Positions 1 through 8,817 of a stretch of 42,301 nt of DNA are shown one piece after another. Numbering within the stretch: position 1 is the stretch's first letter; the number at the start of each line of letters is the position of its first letter. This DNA is from Opitutia bacterium (GTDB lineage Bacteria; Verrucomicrobiota; Verrucomicrobiia; Opitutales; Opitutaceae), in the NCBI GenBank assembly GCA_002737275.1, contig NSIG01000058.1, positions 1 through 42,301 on the forward strand, given 5' to 3'. Under the pieces are notes generated by a model. That model was not told the origin of the DNA, made no database searches, and was given only the letters and a program-made list of their open reading frames with translations. Position numbers and translations under genes: made by a program.

Positions 1-153
1 GACTAAGAGCACGAGCGTCCGTTGCACGACGCGTTGGCGTACGGCTTCGGCAGCATCGAGGCGGATATCCATCTGGTCGAAGGACATCTTTGGGTGGCCC
101 ACGACCGAAAATCCGAAAAGCCTGAGCGCACCCTCGAGGTGCTCTACCGCTTG
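1..153 (+). pseudogene. Fragment of a glycerophosphodiester phosphodiesterase-like protein
   Basis: Reading frame 1 gives D-stop-EHERPLHDALAYGFGSIEAD and continues to a VAHDR motif and then ERTLEVLY. This matches the N-terminal part of the PI-PLC/glycerophosphodiester phosphodiesterase-like family, which typically has HNDYEH, a GF-S-EAD segment and VAHD. The TAA at 4-6 stands where the family has Tyr (TAC), so it reads as a nonsense change. Recognisable homology stops near base 153, after which the frame runs into unrelated sequence and the sigma factor start at 191. It is therefore a remnant, broken at both ends as seen here. The part upstream of the window is not visible, so a live upstream portion cannot be excluded. 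Confidence 0.6.
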
Positions 154-190
154 CGAAACCGCTCTCCGCCACCAAGCATAATCCACGAGC

Positions 191-829
191 ATGCGCCCAC
201 CGGCCACCGAACCTTCCGCCGCCTCTTTCGACTTCGGCGCGCTCTACCGCGACACGGTCACGCCGCTCCGCCGCTACCTCTCGCGCATCATGGGCGACCG
301 CGACGAGGCGCAGGACATCGCGCAGGACGCGTTTTTCCTCACCTACCAGGCGATGCAGAAGCAGCCGGTGGAGAAACCCCGCGCGTTCCTCTTCACCACC
401 GCCCGCCGGCTCGCGAGCAACTTCCGCCTGCGCCGCAGCGAACGGATGCGGCCGACCGAGGCCGCGTTTTTCGAGAGCCAGACCGATGCCGCGCCCGACG
501 CCACCCAATCCACCATCGCCCGCCAGGACGAAGAATCCTTCGACCGCGCCGTCCTCGCCCTGCCCCCCGGTTGCCAACAAATTCTCGTTCTCCGTCTGCA
601 TCACGAGATGAGCCAGCGCGAGATCGCCGCCACCCTCGGCCTCGCGCCCAGCACCGTCGGCAACCAACTCGCCCGCGCCATCCGCCTGCTGCGCGCCGAC
701 CCGACTCTCGCCGAACGCCGCGAACCGCCGCCGGCCAACTCCGCCGCCGCCGCCGATAACAACTTCTCAACGGAGCAGTCGTTTTTTCTGACCCGTCGCG
801 TGTCTTCATCAGACGAGTGCTCCCCATGA
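191..829 (+). CDS. ECF-family RNA polymerase sigma factor (FecI-like)
   Basis: A 212-residue protein with the two-domain layout of ECF (extracytoplasmic function) sigma factors. Region 2 is at about residues 17-85 and includes RDEAQDIAQDAFF, the acidic recognition helix of sigma-70 region 2. Region 4 is at about 118-170, with ALPPGCQQIL and the helix-turn-helix segment SQREIAATLGLAPSTVGNQL. It would direct core polymerase to a few target promoters, most likely the receptor operon downstream. The stop TGA at 827-829 overlaps the ATG at 826 of the FecR gene, so the pair is translationally coupled. The C-terminal tail of about 40 residues after region 4 is low in complexity and not conserved in the family. 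FecI-like assignment rests on the adjacent FecR and STN-receptor genes. Confidence 0.92.
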   Translation: MRPPATEPSAASFDFGALYRDTVTPLRRYLSRIMGDRDEAQDIAQDAFFLTYQAMQKQPVEKPRAFLFTTARRLASNFRLRRSERMRPTEAAFFESQTDAAPDATQSTIARQDEESFDRAVLALPPGCQQILVLRLHHEMSQREIAATLGLAPSTVGNQLARAIRLLRADPTLAERREPPPANSAAAADNNFSTEQSFFLTRRVSSSDECSP

Positions 830-1830
830 AACCGAACTCTGTCCGTCCCGAAGACCATTCCACCTCCGCCGATGCCGAGGCGGCTCGATGGGCCTCCCGC
901 CTCGACGCCGGGCCGCTCACCTCCGTCGAGTCCGGAGAGTTACAACGGTGGCTGGCCCAAGCCCCACTGCATCATTGCCGCCTCGACGACAGCCGGCGCG
1001 TATTGAGCCGTCTCGGCCGCACCGTTCCGCTGCTCGTCGAAGCCCGACGGCTCTCCGATCCGCTCGATCAGCCCGCCCGCCGGATCGTGCGCCCCTCGCC
1101 TGCAATTTTCCTCCGCCGGTCCATCGCCGCCGTCACCGTTGCCGCCGCTTTAGTGGTAGCCGCGCTTCTATGGACCGGGCGCCCGCAGCTGCTCGAAACT
1201 GCTGCCGCCCATCGGCAGGCGATCACGTTGGCCGACGGCTCCAACGTCGATCTCAACGCCCGCACCCAGCTCGCCGTATCGCTTGGCCGCGCGGAACGCC
1301 ACGTCACCTTGAGCCGTGGTGAGGCGTATTTCTCCGTCGCCAAAGACCCCGGCCGGCCCTTCATTATCGACACTGCGGCCGGCTCCGTGCGCGTCACCGG
1401 CACCGCGTTCAACGTCCGCTACACCGCGCCCGACCGCATCGAGGTCACCGTCCTCGAAGGCGCCGTCACCGTTACCCCTGGGGACGGCGCCGGCGACACC
1501 GCTACTCGGCGGCTCACCCCAAAAGACCAACTCACCCTCGGCCCGGCCGGCCCCGCCCTCGTCCGACTCACCGAGCGCGCGGCGCAAGATCTCACCGCGT
1601 GGCGCGAAGGAAAATTGATCGTCGAAAACGCCCGCCTCGACGCCGTCGTCGACCACTTTGCGCGCTACCATGACCGGACGATCACCGTCGCGCCCGAGAT
1701 CGCCGCGCTGCGCCTCGGCGGCCGGTTCCGCCTCGATGAATTGGACGCGTTCATTCGCGACCTCCCCTCCGCGTTGCCCGTGCAATCCCTCCGCGGCGAC
1801 GACGGCCGCATCCGCATCCTTGCCCGCTGA
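826..1830 (+). CDS. FecR-family transmembrane anti-sigma factor/sensor
   Basis: A 334-residue inner-membrane regulator. The cytoplasmic N-terminus carries the DUF4880-like segment (AARWASRLDAGPLTSVESGELQ) expected to hold the sigma factor. One transmembrane helix lies at about 99-117 (SIAAVTVAAALVVAALLW). The periplasmic part has the FecR domain (DGSNVDLNARTQL, GEAYFSV, RPFIIDTAAGSVRVTGTAFNV) and a short C-terminal domain of the DUF4974 kind (ENARLDAVVDHFARYHDR). I chose the ATG at 826 because it forms an ATGA overlap with the sigma-factor stop; a GTG at 817 is possible. In the Fec model the C-terminal domain contacts the STN domain of an occupied outer-membrane receptor, here presumably the next gene. 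Confidence 0.92.
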   Translation: MKPNSVRPEDHSTSADAEAARWASRLDAGPLTSVESGELQRWLAQAPLHHCRLDDSRRVLSRLGRTVPLLVEARRLSDPLDQPARRIVRPSPAIFLRRSIAAVTVAAALVVAALLWTGRPQLLETAAAHRQAITLADGSNVDLNARTQLAVSLGRAERHVTLSRGEAYFSVAKDPGRPFIIDTAAGSVRVTGTAFNVRYTAPDRIEVTVLEGAVTVTPGDGAGDTATRRLTPKDQLTLGPAGPALVRLTERAAQDLTAWREGKLIVENARLDAVVDHFARYHDRTITVAPEIAALRLGGRFRLDELDAFIRDLPSALPVQSLRGDDGRIRILAR

Positions 1831-1947
1831 TCCCTGCCCGCTGCGTTCGCTGCAAAAAATCACCCGGCCGATGGTAATTCACTGCCGGTTGTGTGTCTTT
1901 TGGGTAACGCCCGACCGTCTGCCGCGCGGACCACTTTTTTTAACACC

Positions 1948-4900
1948 ATGCTGACTCAACTCTTCTGCAGGCTCCCGCGCCCGCTCCGAATCGTCGTCGC
2001 CACATCCTTCGCGCTCCTCGCCATCGCGCAGCCGGCCCACGGCGCTCCGGCGAAGTTCGACGTGCCCGCGCAACCGGCCCTCGCCGCTGTCCAACTCTTT
2101 GGGCAACAGGCCGGCGTCGAGGTTCTCTACTCCGCCGCCGATCTCCAGGCCCGCACCGCCAGCGCCGTCAAAGGCGAGTTGGAGCCGCTCACCGCGCTGC
2201 AAAGTCTCCTCGCCGGCACCGGCCTCGGCGCGCAGCAAACCGGCCCGAGCCGCTTCGTCGTCCTCGCCGCGCCCGACGGCCGCCCCGGCTCCATCGAAGG
2301 CGTCGTGCGCCGCGCCGATTCCAGCCAAGGCGTCGAAAACGCCCGCATCATCGTCACCGGCACCGGCCGCTCCGTCGTCGCCGATCCGCGCGGCCGATTC
2401 CTCATCACCGATGTCCCCGCCGGCATGCACACGCTCGACATCACCGCCGAGAAAATGGTCAACACCCAGCTTACCGACGTCACCGTCAACCCTAGCCGCC
2501 GCACTCTCGTGAGCGCCATCGAAATGCCCGCGCAAAAAGAAGGCGTCGTCCAGATGGCCCCCTACGTCGCGAGCGAAAAACGCCGCGACGGCGTGCTCGC
2601 CCTCGAAGCCCTCGAGGTCACCGAAGGCCGCCCGAAAGCCTTCACGACCGCCAACCTCGACCTGCCCCGCACGCGCGACGACTCGCTGCCGTTCACGACG
2701 TTTAGCAGCGCCGAGATTCAGGCCTCTGGCTCCCCCGGCCTCCAAGATTTCCTGCAAAACCGCCTCGCGCAGAATTTCAATTCCGACATCCCGAGCGAGC
2801 TCGACGGCTTGGGCAACAACCCGACCCTGCGCATGAGCCGCGTGAACCTCCGCGGCTGGGGCGAAACCGAAACCGTCTTTTTGCTCAACGGTCGCCGCAT
2901 GGTCCCTCAATATCAGGGCACCGAAATCGATTCGTCCAACGCCACGCCAAATCTCCAGGGCATCCCGATCGGTTCCGTCGAGCGCATCGAGATTCTCTCT
3001 TCCGCCGCCGGTGCCATCTACGGCGCCAACGCAACCGGCGGCGTCATCAACATCATCACGCGCCTCGATTATCACGGCGGCCAGCTCAGCTTTAACTTCG
3101 AGTCGCCCAGCGATGTATTCGCCCCGCGCCGCGGCGTCGACCTCACCTACAACCGCCCGATCCCATTCGGATTCACGCTTCGCGTTTCCGCCGGCTACAG
3201 CGCCAGCGATCCGCTGCGTTCCCGCGACCGGGCCGATGTCAGCATCGAACGCTGGCGCGGCCTCGTGGTGGAGCGCGATCCCACCCGCCTGCTCAGCCGC
3301 ACCATCGGTGCGCCGAGCGGGGCCACCCCCAACATCCGCACCGTCACCACGGTCGCCACCGCCGGCCTCTTTGGCCCGGGCACCGCCAATTTCACCTCCG
3401 TCCCCGCCGGCTCTAATGGCCGCGTCGGTCTCTCGGCCTACGCGCCCGGCGTCTACAATCTTGCGCTTTCCGAAGGCGAATCCGGTTCGGCCCTTCAAGC
3501 CAAGGACTCCCGCATTGGCGTTGAAGCTATTGACACCGTATTCAACCTCGGCCTCGACCGGAAGCTCGGCGAAAACTGGAGGCTCTCACTGGACTACCGC
3601 TACTCCCAGAACGACGGGGTCGGCAGCACGCCGACGGCTTTCAACTTTATTCTCGCCGGTCCGTTCGGCGCGACGCCCCGCGTCCCTGCCGCCGCGCCTT
3701 CCAACCCCTTCGGCCAGAATGTATTCGTCAATCTCATCGACCCAAAAACCAACCGTCCCGAGCTGAACAACGATCCGCTTAACACGGTTACCGAACTCAC
3801 CGGCACCTTGCGCGGCCGCCTCGGCGAGTGGCGCGGCTACCTTGATTTCAACTACGCCCGCAACCGCAGCATTCTTCCCAGCGAGCAGTTCTTCGAACCC
3901 TACGGCGGCTGGACCAACGCCTTCCTCAACGGCACCTACAACCCCTTCGTCGATCCCCGCGTCACCCCGTTTGCCGCGCCCTCGTTCTACGAAAACTACA
4001 TCGCCCTGCGCGGCATTCTCGACAGTGCAACCCGCCACTATCAAGCCGGCTTCAAGGCCTCCGGGCCGCTCTTCCGTCTGCCTACCGGGCTCGTCGAACT
4101 CACCGCCGGCGTGGAATGGACCCGTTCCGACCGATACTACAGCCGCACCTTCCAGCAGTTCCAAGACGCCGCGACCGGCGAGCCCCGCATCCCGACTGGC
4201 GGCACGACCTCGGTTAATACCGCGCTCATCGCTATCGACAATCCCGTCCGTCAATTCGTTTTCGACAACTACGCCGTCTACGCCGAGACCGCCGTCCCTG
4301 TCCTTTCCGAAAAACAACGCGTGCCGCTGGTCCGCTCGCTCGAGTTCACCCTCGCCGGCCGTCTCGCCGACGAGGAACGCAACGGCTTCACCGCCGCCGG
4401 CGTGCCGGTCGAATACCGCTCCCAACCCTACCTCTACTCGGCCGGCGCAAAACACATCGTGTTCGAAGGCGTCACTCTTCGCGCCTCGCGGAGCATCGGC
4501 TTCAAGCCGCCCACGCTCGCGCAAGTCACCGAGTCTGCGCTGCCCACGACACCATTCCCCAACGCCGTCACCGACCCTCGGCGCAACCAAACCCAGACCC
4601 TCGCCGCCAACCAGTATCGCACCGGTGGCAACCCCGACCTCGACCCCGAGAGCACCCGGTCCGACAACATCGGCCTCATCCTCAACCCCAAATGGCTGCG
4701 CGGCCTCCGGCTCTCAGTTGACTACATCCGCAGCGTCCGCGACAACGCGATCTCCGGCATCGCCCCGCAAGCCGCCATCGACCTCGAAGCCGATCTCCCC
4801 GGCCGCATCACGCGCGGCGCCCCCGACGGCCACCCCAGCGGGGTCGGCCCCATCACCTTCGTCGATGCCCGTGGCGTGAATTTCCGCCAGATCAGTTCCA

Positions 4901-5409
4901 AGAGTCTCGACCTCTCCGCCGAGCACACCCTGCGCGACGTGCGCGGCGGCAACCTCATCTTGACCCTCACCGCGACCCGCAACTTCAGCTACAAAGTGCA
5001 GGCCACCGCCAGCTCCACCGCCGACGAGCAAGTCGGCAATCCCTTGGCGAGCGCCGCGCAACAACTCGAATGGAACGGCAACGCCCAAGCCCGCTGGGAA
5101 GGCCGCCGCTACACCTTTGGGTGGAGCGGCCGCTACTTCGACGACATCCTCGCCCGCCCCACCGACTACGCTCTGCAAGGCAGCGACCGCGCCGAGTGGG
5201 CAATTAACCACGATCTCTTCGTCGGCTACCGCTTCACGGGTGCCGGCCGCTGGTCCCACCTGCTCGACGGCACCTCGCTCACGTTCGGGGTGAGAAACGT
5301 CCTCGACCGTGCGCCCCGTTTTTGGGCCGCCAGCGCCGACCGCGGCATCGCCCCCTTCGACAGCCTCGCCGGCCGCACCATCTGGCTCCAACTCCGCCGC
5401 AATTTCTAA
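1948..5409 (+). CDS. TonB-dependent outer-membrane receptor with STN signalling domain
   Basis: A 1153-residue outer-membrane transporter. A signal peptide covers about residues 1-32 (ending PAHG). An STN (secretin/TonB N-terminal signalling) domain follows at about 35-108, containing KFDVPAQPALAAVQLFGQQA. A carboxypeptidase-regulatory-like beta domain is at about 113-190 and contains GSIEGVVRR and PRGRFLITDVPAG. The plug contains VNLRGWGETETVFLLNGRR and GAIYGANATGGVINI. The beta-barrel ends in a C-terminal Phe (LQLRRNF), as outer-membrane barrels do. The frame is open upstream to 1891, but the ATG at 1948 directly precedes the signal peptide. STN domains signal substrate occupancy to FecR, so this receptor is likely autoregulated with the two genes upstream. 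Substrate is not visible; iron chelates or a protein are both possible given the M16 protease downstream. Confidence 0.93.
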   Translation: MLTQLFCRLPRPLRIVVATSFALLAIAQPAHGAPAKFDVPAQPALAAVQLFGQQAGVEVLYSAADLQARTASAVKGELEPLTALQSLLAGTGLGAQQTGPSRFVVLAAPDGRPGSIEGVVRRADSSQGVENARIIVTGTGRSVVADPRGRFLITDVPAGMHTLDITAEKMVNTQLTDVTVNPSRRTLVSAIEMPAQKEGVVQMAPYVASEKRRDGVLALEALEVTEGRPKAFTTANLDLPRTRDDSLPFTTFSSAEIQASGSPGLQDFLQNRLAQNFNSDIPSELDGLGNNPTLRMSRVNLRGWGETETVFLLNGRRMVPQYQGTEIDSSNATPNLQGIPIGSVERIEILSSAAGAIYGANATGGVINIITRLDYHGGQLSFNFESPSDVFAPRRGVDLTYNRPIPFGFTLRVSAGYSASDPLRSRDRADVSIERWRGLVVERDPTRLLSRTIGAPSGATPNIRTVTTVATAGLFGPGTANFTSVPAGSNGRVGLSAYAPGVYNLALSEGESGSALQAKDSRIGVEAIDTVFNLGLDRKLGENWRLSLDYRYSQNDGVGSTPTAFNFILAGPFGATPRVPAAAPSNPFGQNVFVNLIDPKTNRPELNNDPLNTVTELTGTLRGRLGEWRGYLDFNYARNRSILPSEQFFEPYGGWTNAFLNGTYNPFVDPRVTPFAAPSFYENYIALRGILDSATRHYQAGFKASGPLFRLPTGLVELTAGVEWTRSDRYYSRTFQQFQDAATGEPRIPTGGTTSVNTALIAIDNPVRQFVFDNYAVYAETAVPVLSEKQRVPLVRSLEFTLAGRLADEERNGFTAAGVPVEYRSQPYLYSAGAKHIVFEGVTLRASRSIGFKPPTLAQVTESALPTTPFPNAVTDPRRNQTQTLAANQYRTGGNPDLDPESTRSDNIGLILNPKWLRGLRLSVDYIRSVRDNAISGIAPQAAIDLEADLPGRITRGAPDGHPSGVGPITFVDARGVNFRQISSKSLDLSAEHTLRDVRGGNLILTLTATRNFSYKVQATASSTADEQVGNPLASAAQQLEWNGNAQARWEGRRYTFGWSGRYFDDILARPTDYALQGSDRAEWAINHDLFVGYRFTGAGRWSHLLDGTSLTFGVRNVLDRAPRFWAASADRGIAPFDSLAGRTIWLQLRRNF

Positions 5410-5421
5410 ACCAAGTAGAGC

Positions 5422-5436
5422 CGGGTCTCCGACCCG
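5422..5436. repeat. Short perfect hairpin after the STN receptor
   Basis: CGGGTC-TCC-GACCCG forms a perfect 6-bp stem 12 bases after the receptor stop. No T-run follows, so a classical intrinsic terminator is unlikely. It resembles the other compact GC-rich palindromes in this window, with 6-9 bp stems and 2-4 nt loops. It could attenuate transcription between the receptor and protease genes. The rest of 5437-5578 shows nothing recognisable. Confidence 0.5.
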
Positions 5437-5578
5437 CCCCCGGCCGCCCCGAGCTCGCCCGCCACCGGCCGCTGCTCACGAAAACGTCGCCCGCCCACCC
5501 CCACGCCTTTCCGGCCTAATTTCGCCGTTCTTACGCTTTGTGACTTTGCTCAACCGGCCTCTCTTAAACGTTCATCTT

Positions 5579-8449
5579 ATGCCCAACCTCCGCTCCTGCG
5601 TCTCCCGGCTGTGCTCGCTGGCGTTTCTTGCCGGCCCCGCCCACGCCGCCCCATCCCTGCCCCCGCCGCAGATCGCTCAATTCGCCCACGTCACCAGCGA
5701 CCTCAAGCCCGACCCCGCCGTCCGCTACGGCACGTTGCCCAACGGCCTCCGCTACGCCTTACTCCGCAACGCCGAGCCGAAAAACCGTGCCTCACTCCAC
5801 CTCCAGGTCGCCGCCGGCTCCTTCCATGAGACCGAGGCCCAGCGCGGCGTCGCCCACTTCCTCGAACACATGGCCTTTAACGGCAGTATGAAGTTCCCGC
5901 CCGGCTCCCTGCTCGAGGTCCTTCAACGCCTCGGCATGGGCTTCGGCAACGACCTCAACGCCTTCACTTCTTTCGACCGCACCGTCTACAAGCTCGAGCT
6001 CCCCAAGACCGACCCTGCCACCCTCGACCAGGGTCTGCGAGTCTTCACCGACTATGCCGGCGGCCTCCTCCTTCGCAACGACGAGATCGACAAGGAGCGC
6101 GGCATTATCATCAGCGAAAAACGCGACCGCGACACCATCGGCTTTCGCACGCGGGTTGCCGCTTGGGAGTTCAACCTCCCTGCCACGCTCATCCCCAAGC
6201 GTATCCCGATCGGTCTCACCTCGGTCATCGAAGGTGCCCCGCGCGAGCGGTTCGTTGAATTCTACAACACCTGGTATCGTCCCGAAAAAATCACCGTGAT
6301 CGCGGTTGGCGACTTCGACGTCGATGCCTTTGAAAAACAACTCGTCGACGCGTTCTCGCCGTTCGTCGCCCGCGCCCCCGTCCGCCCCGAGCCCGACCGC
6401 GGCACCGTTGCCGCCACCTCCGGCCTCCGCACCTACTACCACCCTGAAGTCGAGGCGCCCGCGACCGCGGTCGCCATCATGACTCTCACCCCTCAAGGAT
6501 TCGAGGCCGACACCGTCGCCAATCGACTCAAGGACCTTCCCCGCACGCTCGCCAACGCCATCATTAGCCGCCGCCTCTCCACCCTCGCCAAAAAAGAAAA
6601 CGCCCCGTTTTCCTCGGGCTCCACCTCTGTGGACGACAACTTCGACGTCTTTCGTGAAGCCTATATCGAGCTCACCTGCAAAGCCGACCAATGGTCCGCC
6701 GCCCTCGCCGTCGCCGACCAGGAACTCCGCCGCGCCCTCGCCCACGGCTTCTCTGTCGCCGAACTCCGCGAAGTCACCGCTACCTTTATCAACTCCGTCG
6801 AGCAGTCCGTGAAAGCCGCCGCCACCCGCCGCTCCGGCTCTCTCGCCACCGCCCTCGCCTCTGCGATCAACGGTGAAAACGTCTTCACCCATCCCTCCGT
6901 CGACCTCGATCTCTACCGCCCCGCCCTCGAAAAAATTACACCCGCCGACTGCCTCGCCGCACTCCGCGCCGCTTGGGCTTCCACCGGCCGTATCGTCTCC
7001 GTCACCGGCAACGCAAAAATCTCCGTCGCCGAAGCCCCCGCCCTGCTCGCCGCCGCCTATGAGAAATCCGCCGCCGTCCCTGTCGCCGCCCCCGCCGCCG
7101 AGGCTGAAGCCGTCTGGGCCTACACCGATTTCGGCGCACCCGGCACCATCACCGCTCGCACCACGGTCGAGGACCTCGGCATTACCCTCGTCACCTTCGC
7201 CAACGGCGTCCGCGTCAATCTCAAGCCCACCCCGTTCGAAGCCAGCCGCATCATCTTAAGCGCTCGTATCGGCGACGGTATCCTCACCCAACCTCTCACG
7301 CAACCCGGCCTCACCACCTACGCCAACATGACCTTGAACGCCGGCGGCCTCGGCCGCCATAGCACGGACGACCTTCGCCGCCTCCTCGCCGGCAAGACCG
7401 CGGGCGCCGCCCTTAACGTCGCGGGCGACGCGCTCGTAGTCACGGGCACCACCAATCCCGCCGATTTGCTGCTGCAACTCCAGTTGATGGCCGCCAAAAT
7501 CACCGACCCCGGCTACCGCGCCGAGGCCGCCCGCCAAGCCGAAAAAAGCCTCGAGCAGACCTACCTCCAATTTGCCCGGGTCCCTAGCGGCCCGCTCAGC
7601 CTCGAATTCGGCCGTCTGCTCGCCAACGGCGACGTTCGCTTCGGCCTCCCGCCCAAAGCCATTATGGACCAACGCACCGTCGCCGAGGTCCGCACCTGGC
7701 TCGCACCTCAGTTGGCCACCGGAGCCATTGAACTCGCGGTCGTCGGTGATTTCAAACTCGAGCCCACCCTCGCCGCTATCGCCCAGACCTTCGGCGCCCT
7801 GCCGACCCGCTCCCCCAAACCCGACCTCGCCGCTCAGCGCAAAGTCACGATGCCCGCCGAGCCGCTGACGAAGTCCTACACCGTCGAAACTGATATTCCC
7901 AAGGGCCTCATCGGCCTCTATTGGCCCTCGACCGACGCGATGGATTTCAAGCGCACCCAAAGGCTCTCAATGCTCGCTAAAGTCCTCAGCGACCGCCTGC
8001 GCGTCAAAGTCCGCGAGGAACTCGGCGGTGCTTACAGCCCCACTGCCGGCAGCTCGCTGAGCGATGTTTATCCCGGCTACGGCTTCTTCGTCGCGCAAGT
8101 CAGCGTCGACCCCGCTAAAGCGCAGGAGATCGCCGATGTCGTCGTGGCGCTCGCCGCCGACCTCGCCGAGAAAGGCGTCACCGCTGAAGAACTCGAACGC
8201 TCCAAGCAACCCGTCCTTACCTCGAGCCGCGAAAACATCCGCACCAACGGCTACTGGCTCGGCGCCGTCCTGAGCCGCGCGCAAGAGAAACCCGAGCGCC
8301 TGGAGTGGGCGCGCACCCGCATCGCCGACATTGAAGCGATCACCGCCGAAGAATTGTCCGCTCTGGCCAAACAATACCTTCCCGCCGCGCGCGTCTCCCG
8401 GGTCACCGTCCTCCCCGCCCCCAAGCCTGGCCCCAAACCCACCGAGTAG
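5579..8449 (+). CDS. Periplasmic M16-family zinc metalloprotease (PqqL/FusC-like)
   Basis: A 956-residue protein with a signal peptide (about residues 1-24, ending AHAA). The inverted zinc motif HxxEH is HFLEH at 93-97, and the third ligand is Glu173, exactly 76 residues after His97 (DKERGII), so the catalytic site is complete. Two M16 domain pairs follow in one chain; a non-catalytic half contains the R/Y-type segment RLRVKVREELGGAYSPTAG. Length is close to the single-chain PqqL/FusC group. I chose the ATG at 5579 because the upstream frame is proline-rich non-coding sequence. Position directly after an STN-type TonB receptor, in the same direction 169 bp downstream, suggests it degrades a peptide or protein imported by that receptor. 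That role is inference from the Fus ferredoxin-import model. Confidence 0.93.
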   Translation: MPNLRSCVSRLCSLAFLAGPAHAAPSLPPPQIAQFAHVTSDLKPDPAVRYGTLPNGLRYALLRNAEPKNRASLHLQVAAGSFHETEAQRGVAHFLEHMAFNGSMKFPPGSLLEVLQRLGMGFGNDLNAFTSFDRTVYKLELPKTDPATLDQGLRVFTDYAGGLLLRNDEIDKERGIIISEKRDRDTIGFRTRVAAWEFNLPATLIPKRIPIGLTSVIEGAPRERFVEFYNTWYRPEKITVIAVGDFDVDAFEKQLVDAFSPFVARAPVRPEPDRGTVAATSGLRTYYHPEVEAPATAVAIMTLTPQGFEADTVANRLKDLPRTLANAIISRRLSTLAKKENAPFSSGSTSVDDNFDVFREAYIELTCKADQWSAALAVADQELRRALAHGFSVAELREVTATFINSVEQSVKAAATRRSGSLATALASAINGENVFTHPSVDLDLYRPALEKITPADCLAALRAAWASTGRIVSVTGNAKISVAEAPALLAAAYEKSAAVPVAAPAAEAEAVWAYTDFGAPGTITARTTVEDLGITLVTFANGVRVNLKPTPFEASRIILSARIGDGILTQPLTQPGLTTYANMTLNAGGLGRHSTDDLRRLLAGKTAGAALNVAGDALVVTGTTNPADLLLQLQLMAAKITDPGYRAEAARQAEKSLEQTYLQFARVPSGPLSLEFGRLLANGDVRFGLPPKAIMDQRTVAEVRTWLAPQLATGAIELAVVGDFKLEPTLAAIAQTFGALPTRSPKPDLAAQRKVTMPAEPLTKSYTVETDIPKGLIGLYWPSTDAMDFKRTQRLSMLAKVLSDRLRVKVREELGGAYSPTAGSSLSDVYPGYGFFVAQVSVDPAKAQEIADVVVALAADLAEKGVTAEELERSKQPVLTSSRENIRTNGYWLGAVLSRAQEKPERLEWARTRIADIEAITAEELSALAKQYLPAARVSRVTVLPAPKPGPKPTE

Positions 8450-8472
8450 CAACACCGCGCCCTCCAAAGTGG

Positions 8473-8540
8473 CACGGGCATCTTGCCCGTGGATTCGATT
8501 TCATGCAGCCCCGGGTGGAGCCCGATGTCCCCATCGGGCT
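8473..8540. repeat. Pair of palindromic (REP-like) elements
   Basis: Two perfect hairpins lie 27 bases apart downstream of the protease. The first is CACGGGCA-TCT-TGCCCGTG (8473-8491). The second is AGCCCGATG-TCCC-CATCGGGCT (8519-8540). Both have 8-9 bp stems and tiny loops and neither has a T-run. They may act as bidirectional transcription barriers between the convergent protease and glgB genes, or as copies of a dispersed intergenic repeat. The second directly abuts the truncated transposase sequence on its right. Confidence 0.65.
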
Positions 8541-8623
8541 TTCCGAGTCGCACCGCTTTTGCCGCCATCGGCTTCCCGCAATATGCGGATCTTCTGTTCG
8601 GTCGTGGGTCTTTTGCCTTTCAT
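8501..8623 (-). pseudogene. Truncated N-terminus of an IS3-family transposase OrfA
   Basis: On the minus strand an ATG at 8623 opens with MKGKRPTTEQKIRILREAD, followed by GGKS. This is the hallmark start of IS3-type OrfA proteins (K/R-rich start, TTEQKIRILREAD, GGKS before the helix-turn-helix). Homology ends after about 23 residues, near 8555. The frame then runs into the palindromic element and stops at 8501-8503. A complete OrfA would be about 90-100 residues, and no OrfB is present. It is a decayed insertion-sequence remnant. The left end of the element probably lay somewhere in 8624-8690, but I could not identify its terminal repeat. Confidence 0.7.
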
Positions 8624-8765
8624 AATCTGGGTTCCTTTTAAGGCCGCAGACTAACATCACAAGTGGCCCAGATTTCGGGGAATCACCGCAGTACGGGCGT
8701 GATCGAAATCAAAAATTCCGAACCGATGCGCGTATTTCACCTCCCCAACTCCAGCGCTGCATCAA

Positions 8766-8781
8766 CCCGGTCTTGACCGGG
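8766..8781. repeat. Perfect hairpin before the glgB 3' end
   Basis: CCCGGTC-TT-GACCGGG has a perfect 7-bp stem with a 2-nt loop, 37 bases past the glgB stop on the minus strand. An A-run follows at 8791-8795 on the plus strand, so it could contribute to ending transcripts from either convergent gene. The remainder of the 8450-8817 gap holds only the palindromes and the IS3 remnant. Confidence 0.45.
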
Positions 8782-8817
8782 CCGGCGCCCAAAAAGACCG
8801 ATCAAAAAATAGATCGC

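Noticed and set aside
1879-3498. A 539-residue open frame on the minus strand
   Set aside because: It mirrors the TonB-receptor gene; its sequence is Gly/Ala/Glu-rich without motifs, as expected from the antisense of a high-GC gene.
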